Below, piece after piece: positions 4,669 through 7,510 of a stretch of 7,510 bases of DNA (the stretch's first letter is position 1; each line of letters opens with the position of its first letter). This DNA is from an uncultured Actinomycetes bacterium (GTDB lineage: Bacteria > Actinomycetota > Thermoleophilia > Miltoncostaeales > Miltoncostaeaceae). The notes under the pieces are model-generated. The model made no database searches, was not told the origin of the DNA, and was given only the letters and a program-made list of their open reading frames with translations. The position numbers and the translations under genes were made by a program. The stretch lies in NCBI GenBank assembly GCA_903866425.1, contig CAIPNN010000136.1:1-7510 (forward strand), read 5' to 3'.

Positions 4669-6756
4669 GTGGCCCAGAGGGACGACGACAAGCTTGTGCG
4701 GCAGCTCTCGCTGGTCGCATTCCTCATGGCGCAGCAGCGCCCTGTGACCGCCGAAGAGATCCACGAGGCGGTCGAGGGCTACGGCGGCATGAGCGAGCAG
4801 GCGTTCCTGCGACGCTTCTATTCCGACCGCTCCGAGCTTGAAGGCGTGGGTCTCAAGCTTGCCGTCGAGCGCCCCAGCGATGACCCGTTCCAGGGCGATC
4901 TGTACGCCATGCCCCCCGAGAACTACTACCTGCCGCCCATTCAGTTCGACGAGGGTGAGCTGTCGGCGCTCCACACCAGCCTGTATCTGCTGGAGGGGCA
5001 GTTCGCGTACGCGGAGCCCCTGCGCCTGGCGCTGCAGCACCTCACCCTCGGCCGCCCGAGTCCCCTCGACGACCACGCAGCCCGCACCGTGGCAGTCAAC
5101 CTGCTGGGCAGCAGGCACACGGCCGAGGTGTCGAGCCACCTCATCAAGATCGAGTCGGCCATCAGCCGCCGCAAAACCATCCGGTTCAGGTACTACTCGA
5201 TCGGCCGCGACGACCGCAGCGACCGCGAGGTCGACCCCTACTCGCTGCTGTACATGGCGGGCAACTGGTACCTGGTGGGCTTTGCGCATGACCGCGAAGA
5301 CCTGCGGTGCTTCCGCCTCTCGCGCATCGAAGGCCGCATCACCTTCAAGACGCGTGCCGAGCACGACTTCCCGCCGCCCAGCGAGGTTGATCTGTCGCGC
5401 TACCGCGACCGCGCGCCGTGGCAGCTGGCGGACACCACCGACACGGCGGTCATCGAGCTGTCGCCCACCATCGCGTGGTGGGTCGACCAGATGTTCGGGG
5501 CGCACGGCGAGTACGAGGAGCGCGCAAACGGATCGGCCGTGTTCCGCACCGAGTACGGCGGCGGGCGCGAGCTCATCTCGTGGGTGCTCGGGCTGGGTGC
5601 CGAGGCGCAGGTGCTTGAGCCGGCGTCGCTGCGCGAGGCAACCCTCGCCGCGCTCGAGAACGTCCGCAGCCGCCACTCCGCCAAGCCGGGGCGCAAGAAG
5701 AAGCCGCTGCCCCGCACCGCCGACGATGCCGTGGCCACAGAGACGCTCTCCGACGACCCTGCAGACCGCGTGGTGCCCGTTGAGCGCATCTCGCGCCTCC
5801 TGGCCCTCATGACCCGCCTGCTGGCCGCCTGTGGCCGCTCGTACGAGGCCGACGTGCCCTGTGCCGAGATCCGATCGGAGCTCAACCTCACACAGGAGGC
5901 GCTCGAGGAGGACCTCGAGTTGCTCAACCTCATCAACTTCGGTGGTGGTTGCTACGCCGTGTTCGCCCAGGTTGAGGGCGACAACGTGTTTGTGCAGAAA
6001 GAGGTCTACGGCGACCAGTTTGCGCGCCCCGCCCGTCTCAGCCCGCTCGAGGCCAAGGCGCTTCTGTGGGCGCTCGACTTCGTGGGCGGCAGGCTGCCGC
6101 TGGTCGACCAGAAGGAACTCGCATCGGCTCGCCGCAAGATCGAGTCGGCCGTGGGCCAGGAGTCCACCACCGGCGTCGAGCTCGGCCGCGTGCAGACCGC
6201 AAGCGAGTCCGTGGGGGCCGCAATCACCCAGGCGGTACGCGAAGAGCGTCTGCTCGAGATCGAGTACTGGACCGAGTCGCGCGGCAAGATCACCAAGCGC
6301 ACCATCGAGCCGCACATGCTCATGAACTCGCGCGATGCCTGGTACCTCGTGGCGCACTGCCGCCGCGCCGGGGAGCAGCGCACATTCCGCCTCGACCGCA
6401 TCCGCGGCGCCAGCGTGCTCGACGAGCACTTCGAGCGACGTGCCGAGGTTGAGGCCGTGCCGTACCAGCCCTGGGGTTCTCCGGCGCGTGAGACCACCAT
6501 GGCCCAGAGCGCGTCGGTGTGGTGCGGCCCGGCCATCGCGCGCTGGCTCGCCGAGGAGCACCCGTCGGCAGAGCGTTTCTCCGACCGGTCCATTCTGGTC
6601 GAGATCCCCTACGCCAGCGAGGAATGGCTGGTGAAGGAGATCACCAAGCACGGCGGCGAAGCCGTGCTGTTCGAGCCGGTGGCGCTGCGTGCCACCGTGG
6701 CCGAGCATGCGGAGCGCGTCATTGAGCGCTACGCCGCGGCACCCGCCCGCCGCTAG
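4669..6756 (+). CDS. pafBC: PafBC, fused WYL-domain DNA-damage response activator
   Basis: A 695-residue protein made of two tandem winged-helix/WYL/WCX units, matching PafB and PafC joined in one chain. Unit 1: winged helix at about 8-65 (VTAEEIHEAVEGYGGMSEQ, FYSDRSELEGVGL), WYL domain 155-225 with the signature NWYLVGF (W200-L202), and WCX-like 258-335. A basic, proline-containing linker (336-370) follows. Unit 2: winged helix 372-445, WYL 515-585 with DAWYLVAH (W558-L560), and WCX-like 610-690. In mycobacteria, separate PafB and PafC form a heterodimer that activates LexA-independent DNA-damage genes; single-chain versions are known in some actinobacteria. Both WYL signatures are intact, so neither half looks degenerate. 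GTG start with GGAGGA eight bases upstream. No proteasome or Pup genes are visible nearby, unlike in mycobacteria. Confidence 0.92.
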   Translation: MAQRDDDKLVRQLSLVAFLMAQQRPVTAEEIHEAVEGYGGMSEQAFLRRFYSDRSELEGVGLKLAVERPSDDPFQGDLYAMPPENYYLPPIQFDEGELSALHTSLYLLEGQFAYAEPLRLALQHLTLGRPSPLDDHAARTVAVNLLGSRHTAEVSSHLIKIESAISRRKTIRFRYYSIGRDDRSDREVDPYSLLYMAGNWYLVGFAHDREDLRCFRLSRIEGRITFKTRAEHDFPPPSEVDLSRYRDRAPWQLADTTDTAVIELSPTIAWWVDQMFGAHGEYEERANGSAVFRTEYGGGRELISWVLGLGAEAQVLEPASLREATLAALENVRSRHSAKPGRKKKPLPRTADDAVATETLSDDPADRVVPVERISRLLALMTRLLAACGRSYEADVPCAEIRSELNLTQEALEEDLELLNLINFGGGCYAVFAQVEGDNVFVQKEVYGDQFARPARLSPLEAKALLWALDFVGGRLPLVDQKELASARRKIESAVGQESTTGVELGRVQTASESVGAAITQAVREERLLEIEYWTESRGKITKRTIEPHMLMNSRDAWYLVAHCRRAGEQRTFRLDRIRGASVLDEHFERRAEVEAVPYQPWGSPARETTMAQSASVWCGPAIARWLAEEHPSAERFSDRSILVEIPYASEEWLVKEITKHGGEAVLFEPVALRATVAEHAERVIERYAAAPARR

Positions 6757-6763
6757 CGCCACC

Positions 6764-7510
6764 TCAGCCCCCGCGGCGACGGGACACCGCACGAAACACA
6801 CCGCCCGGCTCGCGGCACACGGCGCCATCGATTTCGAGCGCCACCAGCGCCATCGCCACGGCTGCCGCGTCCATGCCCGCCATCTGGGCGATTTCATCTG
6901 CGCCACAGGCCTCACGCGCCACCACACGCAGCACAGCCTCGGTGGAGGCGTCGCGGGCGGGTGCCATGGTCGATTCGGCCCACGCCGCATGCGGCACCTC
7001 GTTCACCACATCGTCCACGCACTCGCACAGAGCCGCACCCGCGCGGATGAGCGCATTGCACCCCGCCGACATCTCCGCCCCCGGCCACCCCGGCACCGCC
7101 AGTACGGGCGTGCCGTGCTCCATGGCGAAGTCGGCGGTAATCAGCGCGCCCGACCGCGCCGCCGCCTCCACGACCACCACGGCATCGGCGAGCCCGGCCA
7201 CGATGCGGTTGCGGGCAGGAAACCGCCAGGGCGCAGGCGTGGTGCCGGGGAAGTACTCACTGAGCACGGCCCCGGTGGCCATCATGCGCTCAGCCAGCGC
7301 GACATTGCGCCGCGGGTGCATCTGATCGACCGATGACCCCAGCACCCCGATGGTGATTCCGCCACCGGCCAGCGCACCCTCGTGCGCCGCCGTATCGATG
7401 CCTCGCGCGAGGCCGCTCACCACCACAGCGCCGCGCTCAGCCAATGCCGCCGCCAGATCATGCGCCAAACGGCGCCCCGCACCGCTCGGGCGGCGGCTTC
7501 CGACGATGGC
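6764..7510 (-). CDS. dprA: DprA/Smf DNA processing protein, 5' end outside window
   Basis: The C-terminal 248 residues of DprA (Smf). The frame is open to the window edge, where it begins AIVGSRRPSGAGRR, the typical start of the Rossmann-like domain. So part of the N-terminus lies beyond 7510. Other landmarks follow in order: VVVSGLARGIDTAAHEGAL, IGVLGSSVDQMHPRRN, LSEYFPGTTPAPWRFPARNRI, VVVEAAARSGALITADFA and PVLAVPGWPG. A C-terminal winged helix (about the last 60 residues) ends in VFRAVSRRRGG. DprA protects incoming single-stranded DNA and loads RecA during transformation; it is widespread even in bacteria not known to be competent. It acts in the cytosol. Its stop is seven bases from the convergent pafBC stop. 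No start codon within the window should be taken as the true start. Confidence 0.95.
   Translation of the reverse strand, partial: AIVGSRRPSGAGRRLAHDLAAALAERGAVVVSGLARGIDTAAHEGALAGGGITIGVLGSSVDQMHPRRNVALAERMMATGAVLSEYFPGTTPAPWRFPARNRIVAGLADAVVVVEAAARSGALITADFAMEHGTPVLAVPGWPGAEMSAGCNALIRAGAALCECVDDVVNEVPHAAWAESTMAPARDASTEAVLRVVAREACGADEIAQMAGMDAAAVAMALVALEIDGAVCREPGGVFRAVSRRRGG

Noticed and set aside
4637..4720. Upstream extension of the nuclease frame to 4720.
   Set aside because: It would place 28 Arg/Ala/Ser-rich residues before the signal peptide and overlap the pafBC coding region.
6732..6778. Perfect 8-base inverted repeat CGCCGCGG/CCGCGGCG flanking the pafBC and dprA stops, and the palindrome CGCTAGCG at 6751-6758.
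   Set aside because: The loop is 31 bases, there is no T-tract, and CCGCGG is itself a palindrome that is common in such GC-rich sequence. It is too weak to call a bidirectional terminator.
4630..6990. A 786-codon open frame on the minus strand, antisense to pafBC.
   Set aside because: It mirrors the whole pafBC gene, is composed of Arg/Ala/Gly/Leu/Val-rich low-information sequence, matches no family I know, and is expected by chance opposite a GC-rich gene. PafBC on the other strand has clear domains and a ribosome binding site.
6689..7336. Plus-strand open frames opposite dprA.
   Set aside because: They are antisense shadows of a gene with unmistakable DprA motifs and show no recognisable domain or start signal.

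Overview
The window is GC-rich and tightly packed. Ten protein genes cover nearly all of it, and no gap between genes exceeds about 85 bases. The layout points to an actinobacterium (Actinomycetota). The main reasons are a fused PafB-PafC DNA-damage regulator, GTG starts, and several start codons placed 6-8 bases after a TANNNT -10 box (leaderless transcription). I cannot place it more finely. I see no rRNA, tRNA, CRISPR, insertion sequence or other mobile element, so this looks like chromosomal core and near-core sequence.

Region 1 (1-2527, plus strand): a DUF1802-family protein; a 108-residue protein I do not recognise; a MarR-like winged-helix protein that starts two bases after it; and an aldo/keto reductase homologue whose catalytic tyrosine position is aspartate. 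The first, second and fourth of these each start six bases after a TANNNT box.

Region 2 (2511-4636, mixed strands): an unrecognised 223-residue alanine-rich protein (minus) lies divergent to a CoA-pyrophosphatase-like Nudix hydrolase (plus). An unrecognised 86-residue protein (minus) converges on the Nudix gene. Behind it lies a staphylococcal-nuclease-like lipoprotein (minus). Two convergent pairs overlap at their 3' ends, by 17 and 4 bases.

Region 3 (4637-7510): the fused pafBC gene (plus) is divergent from the nuclease gene and convergent with dprA (minus). dprA is cut off by the window end at its 5' side.

Most genes look like single-gene units with their own promoters, not one operon. 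The three recognised DNA-related genes are the exported nuclease, the PafBC damage-response activator and the DprA recombination mediator. They sit together, but linkage is the only evidence of a shared role. No clearly new multi-gene system is visible. The most interesting items are the altered reductase active site, the unrecognised small-protein/degenerate-MarR pair, the repeated leaderless promoter design, and the pafBC/nuclease divergent junction.
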